A stretch of 64,000 nt of DNA from Rhodococcus sp. SBT000017 (lineage in GTDB: Bacteria; Actinomycetota; Actinomycetes; Mycobacteriales; Mycobacteriaceae), in the NCBI RefSeq assembly GCF_003688915.1, contig NZ_REFU01000001.1, forward strand, positions 1,116,001 to 1,180,000, given 5' to 3'. The position numbers and the translations under genes are program-made. The notes below the pieces were generated by a model that saw only the letters and a list, made by a program, of their open reading frames with translations, ran no database searches and was not told the origin of the DNA. Numbering within the stretch: the stretch's first letter is position 1; every line of letters starts with the position of its first letter. Shown one piece after another: positions 36,248-44,630 of this stretch.

Positions 36248-38761
36248 CTTCTCACCGAACTGATTCCCGATGCCGCCGCCGCTCGGTCCGACGGCGTGGA
36301 TCCGGACGTCCTGTTCGACACCTTCACCACTTGGACTGCCGATCGCGGCCTGACCCTGTATCCCGCACAGGAGGAAGCTCTCATCGAGCTGGTCTCCGGC
36401 TCCAACGTCATCCTCGCGACGCCGACCGGATCGGGTAAGTCGATGGTGGCCATCGGAGCCCATTACGCGGCGATGGCCGCAGGCATTCGCAGCTTCTACA
36501 CCGCGCCGATCAAGGCACTCGTCAGCGAGAAGTTCTTCGCCCTGTGCGAGATCTTCGGTGCCCAGAACGTCGGCATGATGACCGGCGACGCGTCGGTCAA
36601 TTCCGGTGCACCGATCATCTGCGCCACCGCCGAGATCGTCGCGAACCTCGCCCTGCGTCAGGGTGCCGGCTCAGATATCGGCCAGGTGATCATGGACGAG
36701 TTCCACTACTACTCCGAGCCCGATCGAGGGTGGGCCTGGCAGGTGCCGTTGATCGAGCTGCCGCACGCGCAATTCCTGTTGATGTCTGCGACGCTGGGCG
36801 ACGTCTCGTTCTTCCGGGACGATCTGACCCGACGTACCGGACGCACGACCACCGTCGTCTCGGGCACCGAACGGCCGGTTCCGCTGATGTTCTCGTACGT
36901 CACCACTCCGATCAGCGAGACCATCGAAGAACTGGTGGAAACGCATCTTGCGCCGGTGTACGTCGTGCATTTCACGCAGGCCGCGGCACTCGAACGAGCC
37001 CAGGCGCTGATGAGCGTCAACGTCGCGTCCAAGCAGGAGAAGGCCGAGATAGCCGAGGCCATCGGGGCCTTCCGCTTCACCACCGGTTTCGGGAAGACCC
37101 TGTCGAGGCTGGTTCGGCACGGCATCGGGGTGCACCACGCCGGCATGCTTCCCAAGTATCGACGGCTGGTCGAGAAGTTGGCGCAGGACGGCCTGCTCAA
37201 GGTGATCTGTGGAACGGACACGTTGGGGGTGGGAATCAACGTCCCCATTCGTACCGTGTTGTTCACCGGCCTGACCAAGTACGACGGCATTCGAACTCGC
37301 AAGCTCCGGGCCCGCGAGTTCCATCAGATCGCGGGCCGCGCGGGACGCGCCGGTTACGACACCCTCGGCACCGTTGTGGTCGAGGCCCCCGAACACGACA
37401 TCGAGAACGCGCGTCTGGTAGCAAAGGCAGGCGACGATCCGAAGAAGCTCAAGCGCGTGCAGCGCAAGAAGGCACCCGACGGTTTCGTCTCGTGGGGCGA
37501 GCCGACGTTCGAGCGGATCATTGCCGCAAGCCCGGAGCCGCTCACGTCCCGATTCTCGGTGAGCAACGCCATGCTGCTCAATGTCATTGCCCGGCCGGGT
37601 AATTGCTTTCATGCCATGCGCCACCTGCTCGAGGACAATCACGAGACCCGGCCCGCTCAGCGCAAGCACATTCTGCGGGCACTCTCGCTCTACCGCGGTC
37701 TGGTCGATGCGGGCATCGTCGAGCAACTCGACGAGCCGGATCCCGACGGTCGACATGCTCGACTGACGGTGGACCTGCAACCGGATTTCGCGCTCAATCA
37801 GCCGCTGTCGACGTTCGCGGTCGCGTCCTTCGATCTGCTCGACGCCGAATCGCCGACCCATGCACTCGATGTGGTGTCGATCATCGAATCGACCCTCGAC
37901 GATCCGCGTCAGATCCTGATGGCACAGCAACACGCCGCGCGCGGCGAAGCGGTGTCGCAGATGAAGGCCGACGGCATCGAGTACGACGAGCGAATGGAGC
38001 TGCTCGAGGAGGTCACGTGGCCGAAACCTCTTGCAGAGCTGCTCGTTCCGGCGTTCGAGATCTATCGGGGCACCCACCCGTGGCTCTCCGAGGTCGGCCT
38101 GTCACCCAAGTCCGTGGTGCGCGACATGGTCGAGCGCGCGATGACGTTCGCAGAATTGATCAGCCACTACGGTTTGATGCGGTCCGAGGGACTCGTCCTG
38201 CGTTATCTCGCCGACGCCTATCGCACACTGCGCCAGACGGTTCCGCCGGAGTCTCGAACCGAAGAGGTACAGGACATCACCGAGTGGCTGGGCGAGCTCG
38301 TCCGGCAGGTGGATTCGAGCCTGCTCGACGAGTGGGAGAACCTGACCGACCCCGGTGCCGAGCCGGAAGCGCTCGTGGAGGCGTACGGATCCGATGTGCC
38401 ACGTCCGATCTCGGCCAACCCGCGGGCCTTCCGAATTCTCGCGCGCAACGCGATCTTCCGCCGCGTGGACCTAGCGGCGCGCCGACAGTGGAATACGCTC
38501 GACGAACTCGACGACGGCCCGGACTGGGAGACGGAACTGGAACCGTTCTTCGCCGAGTACGGCTCGATCGGGACCGGCCCATCGGCCCGCGGCCCCGCGT
38601 TGTTCACCCTGAACGTCGGTGCGGAAACCACGACGGTGCGTCAGGTGTTGGAGGACCCCGACGGGGACCACGGCTGGTCGCTCGACGCCGTCGTCGATGT
38701 GCCGGAGTCCGACGCGGCAGGCGAGATCGTGTTCGACGAGATCGTGATCACGCCCGGCTGA
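36245..38761 (+). CDS. Ski2-like SF2 RNA helicase with C-terminal DUF3516
   Basis: An 838-residue helicase. Walker A is ATPTGSGKS (residues 58-66), motif II is Asp151-Glu-Phe-His (MDEFHYY), motif III is LMSATLG and motif VI is HQIAGRAGRAGYD. The DEFH form and spacing fit the Ski2/HelY group. The C-terminal 400 residues correspond to DUF3516, found mainly in actinobacterial helicases. A role in RNA turnover is inference. The GTG start appears leaderless. Its last 14 bases overlap the convergent oxyR gene. Confidence 0.88.
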   Translation: MLLTELIPDAAAARSDGVDPDVLFDTFTTWTADRGLTLYPAQEEALIELVSGSNVILATPTGSGKSMVAIGAHYAAMAAGIRSFYTAPIKALVSEKFFALCEIFGAQNVGMMTGDASVNSGAPIICATAEIVANLALRQGAGSDIGQVIMDEFHYYSEPDRGWAWQVPLIELPHAQFLLMSATLGDVSFFRDDLTRRTGRTTTVVSGTERPVPLMFSYVTTPISETIEELVETHLAPVYVVHFTQAAALERAQALMSVNVASKQEKAEIAEAIGAFRFTTGFGKTLSRLVRHGIGVHHAGMLPKYRRLVEKLAQDGLLKVICGTDTLGVGINVPIRTVLFTGLTKYDGIRTRKLRAREFHQIAGRAGRAGYDTLGTVVVEAPEHDIENARLVAKAGDDPKKLKRVQRKKAPDGFVSWGEPTFERIIAASPEPLTSRFSVSNAMLLNVIARPGNCFHAMRHLLEDNHETRPAQRKHILRALSLYRGLVDAGIVEQLDEPDPDGRHARLTVDLQPDFALNQPLSTFAVASFDLLDAESPTHALDVVSIIESTLDDPRQILMAQQHAARGEAVSQMKADGIEYDERMELLEEVTWPKPLAELLVPAFEIYRGTHPWLSEVGLSPKSVVRDMVERAMTFAELISHYGLMRSEGLVLRYLADAYRTLRQTVPPESRTEEVQDITEWLGELVRQVDSSLLDEWENLTDPGAEPEALVEAYGSDVPRPISANPRAFRILARNAIFRRVDLAARRQWNTLDELDDGPDWETELEPFFAEYGSIGTGPSARGPALFTLNVGAETTTVRQVLEDPDGDHGWSLDAVVDVPESDAAGEIVFDEIVITPG

Positions 38762-39686
38762 GGCCACCTGCGTTGCCGGCGCGAACCTCGGCGGCGAGAA
38801 GACTTGCCAGCGCACTGTATTCGGCCGAGCGCGCACTCGTGGATCGGTGCACGAGACCGATGGTGCGGCCTGGAGCAGGGTGCGCGAACTCTGCGGTGGA
38901 CAAGCCCGCACGAGCGACCTCGACATCGACGGCACTGCGCGGCAGCAACGTCAGGCCGAGCCCTCCGGCAACGCACTGCACCACCGTGGTCAACGACGTC
39001 GCCCGCGTATCGCTCGCATCGGGCGCGATGTCGACCGAGCGGCACAGGTCCAGGGTCTGCTCGCGCAGACAGTGCCCCTCGTCGAGCAGGAGCAGAGGCA
39101 GGCCCCGGAGGTCGGTGACCGTCAGATCCCGACGCCCCGCGAGGGCGTGCTCGGCAGGGAGCGCGAGCACGAAATCCTCTGTGTACATGGGTACTTCGAT
39201 CAAGCCCGGATCAGCGAAGGGCAGCGCGAGAACGGCGACGTCGAGTGCACCGGAACGGAGTGCGTCGAGCAGTCGGGCGGTGTGATCTTCCACTATCTTC
39301 GGCACGAGATCGGGGTACTCGGCGCGCACGGCCGGGAGCATTGCCGGAAGCACGTACGGCGCCACGGTGGGAATGATTCCGAGCCGGATACCACCGGTCA
39401 AACGACCGCCCAATCCTGCTGCGGTAGCAACCAATCCGTCCACGGCCTCGAGTGCTGCAGTGGCACGACCGAGCAACTGACTGCCGGCCGACGTCAGCAA
39501 CACCCTGCGGGTGCTGCGCTCGACCAGCTGCACCCCCAGCCCCTGCTCGAGCGCAGCCAGGGCCTGCGACAGAGACGGCTGGCTGATGTTCGATTGTGTT
39601 GCTGCAGTGCCGAAATGGCGATGTCGCGCGATCGCTACGAAGGCTCGCAGATGCGACAGGGTCGGCTGATAGCTTCGATCGGTCAC
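38748..39686 (-). CDS. oxyR: hydrogen-peroxide-responsive LysR regulator OxyR
   Basis: A 312-residue LysR-type regulator. The N-terminal winged helix includes FGTAATQSNISQPSLSQAL. The redox pair is Cys206 and Cys215, nine residues apart as in E. coli OxyR, in GHCLREQTLDLC. It is intact, unlike the oxyR pseudogene of M. tuberculosis, and divergent from ahpC, its expected target. GTG 39686 lies 7 nt after a TACACT box, so it is probably leaderless; an upstream ATG at 39713 would cross the operator. Confidence 0.93.
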   Translation of the reverse strand: MTDRSYQPTLSHLRAFVAIARHRHFGTAATQSNISQPSLSQALAALEQGLGVQLVERSTRRVLLTSAGSQLLGRATAALEAVDGLVATAAGLGGRLTGGIRLGIIPTVAPYVLPAMLPAVRAEYPDLVPKIVEDHTARLLDALRSGALDVAVLALPFADPGLIEVPMYTEDFVLALPAEHALAGRRDLTVTDLRGLPLLLLDEGHCLREQTLDLCRSVDIAPDASDTRATSLTTVVQCVAGGLGLTLLPRSAVDVEVARAGLSTAEFAHPAPGRTIGLVHRSTSARSAEYSALASLLAAEVRAGNAGGLSRA

Positions 39687-39690
39687 GCCT

Positions 39691-39710
39691 ATGAGTGTAG
39701 TGCCACTCAT
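39691..39710. promoter_or_regulatory. OxyR operator candidate
   Basis: Perfect 7-bp inverted repeat ATGAGTG (39691-39697) and CACTCAT (39704-39710) with a 6-nt spacer. It covers the oxyR -10 box (39694-39699) and lies about 130 bp before ahpC, as expected for an autorepressing OxyR site. Confidence 0.6.
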
Positions 39711-39840
39711 CACGTTTACCTTTCACAACATTTTTGGCACACTCGTACCGGTCGGCCGGGCTCGCACGGCTGCAGTCACGCCACCGACCCCAACTGCTCA
39801 CATACGGAACCGACGCGATCATTCGACACGAGGAGACCAC

Positions 39841-40428
39841 ATGGCACTGTTGACAATTGGCGACCAGTTCCCTTCATACAACCTGACCGCCGTCATCGGC
39901 GGAGACCTGTCCAAGGTGAACGCCCAGCAGCCCGACGACTACTTCACCACCGTCACCAGTGACGATCACGCAGGCAAGTGGCGCATCGTCTTCTTCTGGC
40001 CCAAGGACTTCACGTTCGTCTGCCCCACCGAGATCGCCGCGTTCGGCAAGCTGAACGAGGAGTTCGAGGACCGCGATGCACAGGTTCTCGGTGCGTCGGT
40101 CGACAACGAGTTCGTCCACTTCCAGTGGCGAGCACAGCACGACGAGCTCAAGACGCTTCCCTTCCCCATGCTGTCGGACCTCAAGCGCGAATTGGCTTCT
40201 GCCACCGGCGTTCTCAACGCCGACGGCGTTGCCGACCGTGCCACGTTCATCGTCGACCCCAACAACGAGATCCAGTTCGTATCGGTCACGGCAGGCTCGG
40301 TGGGCCGCAACGTGGACGAGGTCCTGCGAGTTCTCGACGCCCTGCAGTCCGACGAGCTGTGTGCCTGCAACTGGAAGAAGGGTGATCCCACCATCGACGC
40401 GGGCGAACTGCTGACGGCGAGCGTCTGA
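39841..40428 (+). CDS. ahpC: alkyl hydroperoxide reductase / peroxiredoxin AhpC
   Basis: A 195-residue 2-Cys peroxiredoxin that reduces hydrogen peroxide, organic peroxides and peroxynitrite. The peroxidatic Cys61 is in TFVCPTE and the resolving residues are Cys174 and Cys176 in LCACNWKKG, the three-cysteine pattern of mycobacterial AhpC. ATG 39841 follows GGAGA. It is one base upstream of ahpD, which recycles it, and divergent from oxyR. Confidence 0.97.
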   Translation: MALLTIGDQFPSYNLTAVIGGDLSKVNAQQPDDYFTTVTSDDHAGKWRIVFFWPKDFTFVCPTEIAAFGKLNEEFEDRDAQVLGASVDNEFVHFQWRAQHDELKTLPFPMLSDLKRELASATGVLNADGVADRATFIVDPNNEIQFVSVTAGSVGRNVDEVLRVLDALQSDELCACNWKKGDPTIDAGELLTASV

Positions 40429-40429
40429 C

Positions 40430-40969
40430 ATGACGATCGACAACCTCAAGAACGCCGTCCCCGAGTACGCCAAGGACCTCAAGCTCAATCTCGGTTCCAT
40501 CGCCCGGTCCACGGTGCTCAGTGAGCAGCAGCTGTGGGGCACCCTGCTGTCGGTGGCCGCAGCGTCGAAGTCCGCAACGACGCTGAAGGAGATCGCCGAG
40601 GACGCTGCCGATTCACTGTCGGCCGAGGCGTACAACGCGGCACTCGGTGCCGCGTCGATCATGGGCATGAACAACGTCTTCTACCGAACCAAGGGATACC
40701 TGGACGGTAAGTACGACGATCTGCGCGCCGGCCTGCGCATGAACATCATCGGCAACCCCGGCGTGGACAAGGCCGACTTCGAGCTGTGGTCGCTCGCGGT
40801 GTCGGCCGTCAACGGGTGCAACCACTGCCTGGAGGCACACGAGAAGACTCTGCGTGCCGAGGGCGTCGACCGCGAGACGATCTTCGAGGCCATCCGCGCC
40901 GCGTCGATCGTCGCGGGTGTTGCGCAGGCGATCGAAGCAGGCCGAATCCTCGACGGTGCCTCCGTCTGA
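40430..40969 (+). CDS. ahpD: alkylhydroperoxidase AhpD
   Basis: A 179-residue all-helical protein of the carboxymuconolactone-decarboxylase fold. It passes electrons from lipoyl-protein to AhpC and has weak peroxidase activity. The Cys130/Cys133 pair lies in [11 protein letters not shown]; Glu118, His132 and His137 complete the relay described for the M. tuberculosis enzyme. It starts one base after ahpC ends, so the two form an operon. Confidence 0.96.
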   Translation: MTIDNLKNAVPEYAKDLKLNLGSIARSTVLSEQQLWGTLLSVAAASKSATTLKEIAEDAADSLSAEAYNAALGAASIMGMNNVFYRTKGYLDGKYDDLRAGLRMNIIGNPGVDKADFELWSLAVSAVNGCNHCLEAHEKTLRAEGVDRETIFEAIRAASIVAGVAQAIEAGRILDGASV

Positions 40970-40990
40970 GCTTCGACTCGATCTGTTCAC

Positions 40991-41026
40991 CGAACGAGGG
41001 ATCCGCGGCCGCGGGTCCCTCGTTCG
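40991..41026 (+). terminator. ahpCD terminator
   Basis: Inverted repeat CGAACGAGGGA paired with TCCCTCGTTCG (40991-41026) whose loop is itself the palindromic CCGCGGCCGCGG. It has no T-tract. It ends nine bases before the -10 box of the next gene. Confidence 0.8.
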
Positions 41027-41034
41027 GCGTTTGG

Positions 41035-41049
41035 TAGCGTCCGAGCATG
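41035..41049 (+). promoter_or_regulatory. leaderless promoter of the PhzF-like gene
   Basis: TAGCGT at 41035-41040 is 6 nt upstream of ATG 41047. No Shine-Dalgarno is present. Confidence 0.6.
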
Positions 41050-41718
41050 GCTACCGACGTGTCCGTCGTCCGAGTGTTCACCGATGCCGACGGTAGGTTC
41101 GGCAACCCCCTCGGCATCGTGGCCGAAGGCGATGTCGAGGAGGCGGACAGGCAGCAGTTCGCCACCGAGCTCGGCTTCAGCGAGACGGTGTTCGTCGATC
41201 GAACCGAGTCCGGTACGGCGTCGGCCACCATCTACACCCCCGCCGTGGAGCTGCCCTTCGCCGGGCATCCCACTGTCGGACTCTCGTGGTGGCTGCGCGA
41301 GCAGGGACATCCGGTCGGTGTGCTCACCGTCCCCGCCGCACCGTTGAACATCCGCTACGACGGCGAGTACACCTGGGTTCGCGCCCGCGCCGATTGGACT
41401 CCGCAGTTCACCTTCCATCAGGTCAACGATGCGGCCGAGGTGGCGGCAGCAGACCCGAGTGCGTACGACAGTGGGCACCATTACGTCTGGGCCTGGACCG
41501 ACGAAGAGCACGGCGCACTGCGCTCGCGCATGTTCGCCCCGATGATGGGTATCGCCGAGGACGAGGCGACCGGTGCTGCCGCCGTCCGGCTGACCGGCGA
41601 ACTCGGTCGGAGTCTGAACATCGTGCAGGGAGCCGGATCTCGGTTGCACACCACCTTCGACGACGGCTGGGTGGAACTGGGCGGACGCACCGCGGCGGAC
41701 GCGTCGATCAGCGTGTGA
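41047..41718 (+). CDS. PhzF-family isomerase-like protein
   Basis: A 223-residue diaminopimelate-epimerase-fold protein of the PhzF family (Rv2716-like). The expected catalytic Glu46 is in LGFSETVF, and the core motifs GNPLGIV, LPFAGHPTVG and GIAEDEATGAAA are present. At 223 residues it is shorter than phenazine PhzF (about 280). There are no phenazine genes nearby, so a different isomerase substrate is likely. The 3' end overlaps the convergent peptidase-like gene by 11 bp. Confidence 0.87.
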   Translation: MATDVSVVRVFTDADGRFGNPLGIVAEGDVEEADRQQFATELGFSETVFVDRTESGTASATIYTPAVELPFAGHPTVGLSWWLREQGHPVGVLTVPAAPLNIRYDGEYTWVRARADWTPQFTFHQVNDAAEVAAADPSAYDSGHHYVWAWTDEEHGALRSRMFAPMMGIAEDEATGAAAVRLTGELGRSLNIVQGAGSRLHTTFDDGWVELGGRTAADASISV

Positions 41719-42382
41719 CGGGTACGTCCACTTCGATTTCCTCGCCCAGACGAACTCCGTCGGCGAGCGGGAGCCGGTCGCCGCTCCAGAACTTGCCGGG
41801 GTCGAACCAGTTGGCCTTCTTGTTGCCGGTGAGCAGACCCATCGCGTCGTAGGTCATGGCTACCACCTCGGCGCAGTAGGCGGTTTCGAGGGCGGCTCCC
41901 TCGCGTCGGCTGCGACGCAGTGTGGGGACTCGGCCCCGGAACCATCGTCCGGCGAGCGCCGCAGTGGTCGGAAAGGCCGTTCCGTCCATGCGGGCGATGG
42001 TGCGCAGCAGGGCGTCTTCCTGCGCTGTCGTCACGGACGGAGTGGAGCCTGCGGAACGACCCAGGTATCCGTCCAATTGTCGCAACCAACAACGCTGTTC
42101 GTACTTCGTGGCCCATTGGGTGACGGCCGCACGCAGATCGTGCAGCTGAACGCCGCGTTGAAAATTTCCGCTCCACATGTCCTGCAACGACTTTCCCAGT
42201 TCGGCGTGCCACATCAGCGGCGGCAGGTCGTCGATCACGACGGCCATTCCGACGTGATTGACGGGACTGTTGGTCAGTGCCTGGATAGCGCGATCGGCGT
42301 TCGACTGTCCGCGGAAGATCCAGATGTCGCCCGTTCTGGTGGCCTCGACTGCGGTATCGAGGCTGATTCGCGACGGATTCAT
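41708..42382 (-). CDS. putative permuted papain-fold (YiiX/NlpC-P60-like) cysteine peptidase or amidase
   Basis: A 224-residue protein I do not recognise as a named family. Its layout fits circularly permuted NlpC/P60 proteins: an N-terminal GDIWIFRG strand, a His in NSPVNHVGMAV, an acidic residue after WHAE, and a late Cys in AYCAEVVAMTYDAMG. No signal peptide is visible. ATG 42382 is exactly 7 nt after TAGGGT; the in-frame GTG three codons earlier would lie within the predicted leader. Positions 42039-42060 repeat 22 nt of the hairpin array at 59254-59457 and encode part of GRSAGSTPS. Confidence 0.6.
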   Translation of the reverse strand: MNPSRISLDTAVEATRTGDIWIFRGQSNADRAIQALTNSPVNHVGMAVVIDDLPPLMWHAELGKSLQDMWSGNFQRGVQLHDLRAAVTQWATKYEQRCWLRQLDGYLGRSAGSTPSVTTAQEDALLRTIARMDGTAFPTTAALAGRWFRGRVPTLRRSRREGAALETAYCAEVVAMTYDAMGLLTGNKKANWFDPGKFWSGDRLPLADGVRLGEEIEVDVPVTR

Positions 42383-42389
42383 GGTCCAC

Positions 42390-42414
42390 ACCCTAGATCT
42401 CGTGACGGTACGGT
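42390..42414. promoter_or_regulatory. back-to-back divergent leaderless promoters
   Basis: Minus-strand TAGGGT (42395-42390) is 7 nt from ATG 42382. Plus-strand TACGGT (42409-42414) is 6 nt from ATG 42421. The two start codons are only 38 bp apart, so each -35 region overlaps the other's -10 or start. Confidence 0.55.
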
Positions 42415-42420
42415 GGCCGG

Positions 42421-42651
42421 ATGAACGTGTGGAAGGCCCTCGGTCTCGCCGGGATGGTCGGTGTCGCGGCCACCGGGGCGTTGGTGGTCCGTTCCGAACG
42501 CAAGCGTCGTTCGTATGCGCCCGAGGAAGTGCGTGATCAGCTGCACCGGCGTTTCGCCGCCATCTCCGACGAGCCGCAGCCGGCAGCTGCTCCCCCGCTC
42601 TCGCGCGGCAAGCAGCTGCTGAGCAGGCTCCGGTTCAGCCGAGCGCGCTGA
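42421..42651 (+). CDS. small single-pass membrane protein
   Basis: A 76-residue hypothetical protein: one hydrophobic segment (residues 4-24) followed by a basic stretch (RSERKRRSY), a helical part and an Arg-rich tail. It resembles small actinobacterial membrane proteins of unknown role. A start without Shine-Dalgarno and a TACGGT box 6 nt upstream suggest a leaderless message. It ends inside the 3' end of the convergent aminotransferase gene. Confidence 0.6.
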   Translation: MNVWKALGLAGMVGVAATGALVVRSERKRRSYAPEEVRDQLHRRFAAISDEPQPAAAPPLSRGKQLLSRLRFSRAR

Positions 42652-43885
42652 GGATTCGCGCGGCCAGCTCTTCGATCTCGGCGTTCGTCATGACGAATGC
42701 CGGCGAGATCTGCATCGCACCCTGACCGGCCGCGCGGCTGGAAACGCCGTGCGCTCGAAGCGTCTTGACGAAGGGCAATGCCTCGGCCGGGTCGGCGAGC
42801 TGCACGGCGGCAACCGCACCGATTCCGCTGCGGATCTCCGACACCCGCTCGTGTGCGGCCAGTGGCGCGAGGTGGGTGTGCAACGCCGCCTCGATGCGCT
42901 TCGAGTGTGACAGCAGTTCCTCGCGCTCGATGATGTCGAGGTTGGCCATCGCCGCCGCGGCCGCACCGGCATGGCCACCGTAGGTGTACCCGTGCCGCCA
43001 CCACACGCCGCCCGCGAAGAACGGTTCGGCGATCGTCGGGGCGATGAACACAGCACCCATCGGTACGTATCCGGACGTCAGGCCCTTGGCGGTCGTCATC
43101 AGGTCCGGTTCGAGCTCGAATCGGGTGGAGGCGAACCAGCTGCCGCCGATCCGGCCGAATCCGGTGACGACCTCGTCCGCGACGAACAGTACGTCGTTGT
43201 CGCGGCAGATCTGCCGCACCTCGCGCAGGTAGCCCTCCGGTGGGAGGTAGATTCCGCCTGCACCGATGACGGGCTCGCAGAAGAATGCGGCCACGTTCTC
43301 GGCACCGACCTCCTCGATCAGCGCCAGCAGAGACTTCGCGTCGTCCCACGCCACCGTTCGGGCGTCGGACATGAGCTCGCCGTAGTGCTCCTTGTTCACC
43401 GGAATGCCGGCGAGCGCGGTGCCCGCGACGTGCATCCCGTGGTAGGCCTTCTGCCGACCGACGATCAGTTTCTTGCTCGGTCGACCCATTTCCACCCAGT
43501 AGCGCCGCGCGAGTTTCGCGGCGGTATCGATGGAGTCCGAGCCACCCGAGGTGAAGAAGATCTTGCTGCCCGGTACCGGGGCGATCGCGGCGAGACGATC
43601 GGCGAGCGCGAGTGTGGTCTCGGGTACGAAGTCACCGAAGTTCGAGTAGTGGGCGATCGAGCTCAACTGCGTCGCAACGGCGTCGGCGATCTCACGACGG
43701 CCGTGGCCGACATTGGTGAACCACAGGCCCGCGGTCGCGTCGAGGTACTCGGTGCCCGCGTGGTCGTAGATGTAGGCACCTTCACCGCGAGAGACGACGA
43801 ACGGGCCGCCGGCCGTGACGGCACCCATATCGGCGAATCCGTGCCAGAGCGCGGAAGAGTGTGTGGTTCCGGTGGCAGAAGACAT
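42635..43885 (-). CDS. class III (omega) aminotransferase
   Basis: A 416-residue PLP enzyme of the ornithine/omega-amino-acid aminotransferase group. The PLP-contacting Asp237 is in FVADEVVTGFGR, and Lys267 in TTAKGLTSGYVPMGA forms the Schiff base. SGGSDSIDTAAKLAR and AYHGM are the phosphate and ring-stacking regions. Substrate could be taurine, putrescine, beta-alanine or a related amine donor. ATG 43885 is 7 nt after TACTGT, so leaderless transcription is likely, although the gene is only 14 bp behind the Pr6Pr gene. The longer open frame to 44593 is a shadow. Confidence 0.88.
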   Translation of the reverse strand: MSSATGTTHSSALWHGFADMGAVTAGGPFVVSRGEGAYIYDHAGTEYLDATAGLWFTNVGHGRREIADAVATQLSSIAHYSNFGDFVPETTLALADRLAAIAPVPGSKIFFTSGGSDSIDTAAKLARRYWVEMGRPSKKLIVGRQKAYHGMHVAGTALAGIPVNKEHYGELMSDARTVAWDDAKSLLALIEEVGAENVAAFFCEPVIGAGGIYLPPEGYLREVRQICRDNDVLFVADEVVTGFGRIGGSWFASTRFELEPDLMTTAKGLTSGYVPMGAVFIAPTIAEPFFAGGVWWRHGYTYGGHAGAAAAAMANLDIIEREELLSHSKRIEAALHTHLAPLAAHERVSEIRSGIGAVAAVQLADPAEALPFVKTLRAHGVSSRAAGQGAMQISPAFVMTNAEIEELAARILSALG

Positions 43886-43899
43886 GCGGTACACAGTAG

Positions 43900-44562
43900 T
43901 CACGTGGATCCGGCCGAGCCCGATCCGTACCTCCACCGTCCGGCGATCCGCCCGAGTGCACCGACCGCAAGAGCCATCAGCGCGAAGGCGACGGTGAGAA
44001 CCAGCAAGCCGATCACGAGCGCGAGGTAGCCCTGGACCCGTGGGTCGAGAAACGGGTAGGGATACCAATCGACAACGGGCCCACGGACGAGAGTGTAGAT
44101 CCCGTAGAGAAGCGGAAACAGCAGCCATGTCAGGCTGCGCGATTCCGAGATCTGCCGTCGCGGTGGTGTGAGGATCCAGTCGATCAGCAGGACGACGGGC
44201 ATGATGCGATGCACCACGTTGTTCGTCCACGGATCCGCCACGCCCACATCGATGTTCGCCAGCAGTACTGCGTAGATGATTCCGGTGATGACCATGTACA
44301 GGGTGACGGCACCACGGATGAGCTGCCAGTGTGCTGCCCGTGGATCGATGACACCCCCAACCGTCAACACCAGCACCGTCAGCACGTTGCTCATGACGGT
44401 GAAGTAGCTGAAATAGTTGGCCAACGAGAACGTCGGGGACGCGAGACCGTCCACGACGATCGAGATCAGTGCCGAGGCAGTGAGCACTGCGAACAGCACG
44501 CGCAACGTCCTGATCGGTACGGGAGTGCGCGCTGGGCCGATCACATCCTGCGAGATGCTCAT
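43900..44562 (-). CDS. Pr6Pr-family membrane protein
   Basis: A 220-residue integral membrane protein with six hydrophobic segments. The FAR-17a/AIG1-like (Pr6Pr) signature is seen in ANYFSYFTVMSNVLTV, VVHRIMPVVLLIDWIL and LYGIYTLVRGP. Function is unknown; eukaryotic relatives hydrolyse fatty-acid esters of hydroxy fatty acids through conserved Thr and His. ATG 44562 has AGGAT upstream. It is divergent from hrpA. Confidence 0.83.
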   Translation of the reverse strand: MSISQDVIGPARTPVPIRTLRVLFAVLTASALISIVVDGLASPTFSLANYFSYFTVMSNVLTVLVLTVGGVIDPRAAHWQLIRGAVTLYMVITGIIYAVLLANIDVGVADPWTNNVVHRIMPVVLLIDWILTPPRRQISESRSLTWLLFPLLYGIYTLVRGPVVDWYPYPFLDPRVQGYLALVIGLLVLTVAFALMALAVGALGRIAGRWRYGSGSAGST

Positions 44563-44630
44563 GCGGCGATCCTGGCACAGTCACGGCCTGCATTCGGCGG
44601 CACTGCCGATACGGATATCCTGGTCCGAGT

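Noticed and set aside
43886..44593. N-terminal extension of the aminotransferase to 652 residues
   Set aside because: The extension is antisense-like to nothing conserved and overlaps the Pr6Pr gene in another frame; the enzyme core begins at ATG 43885.
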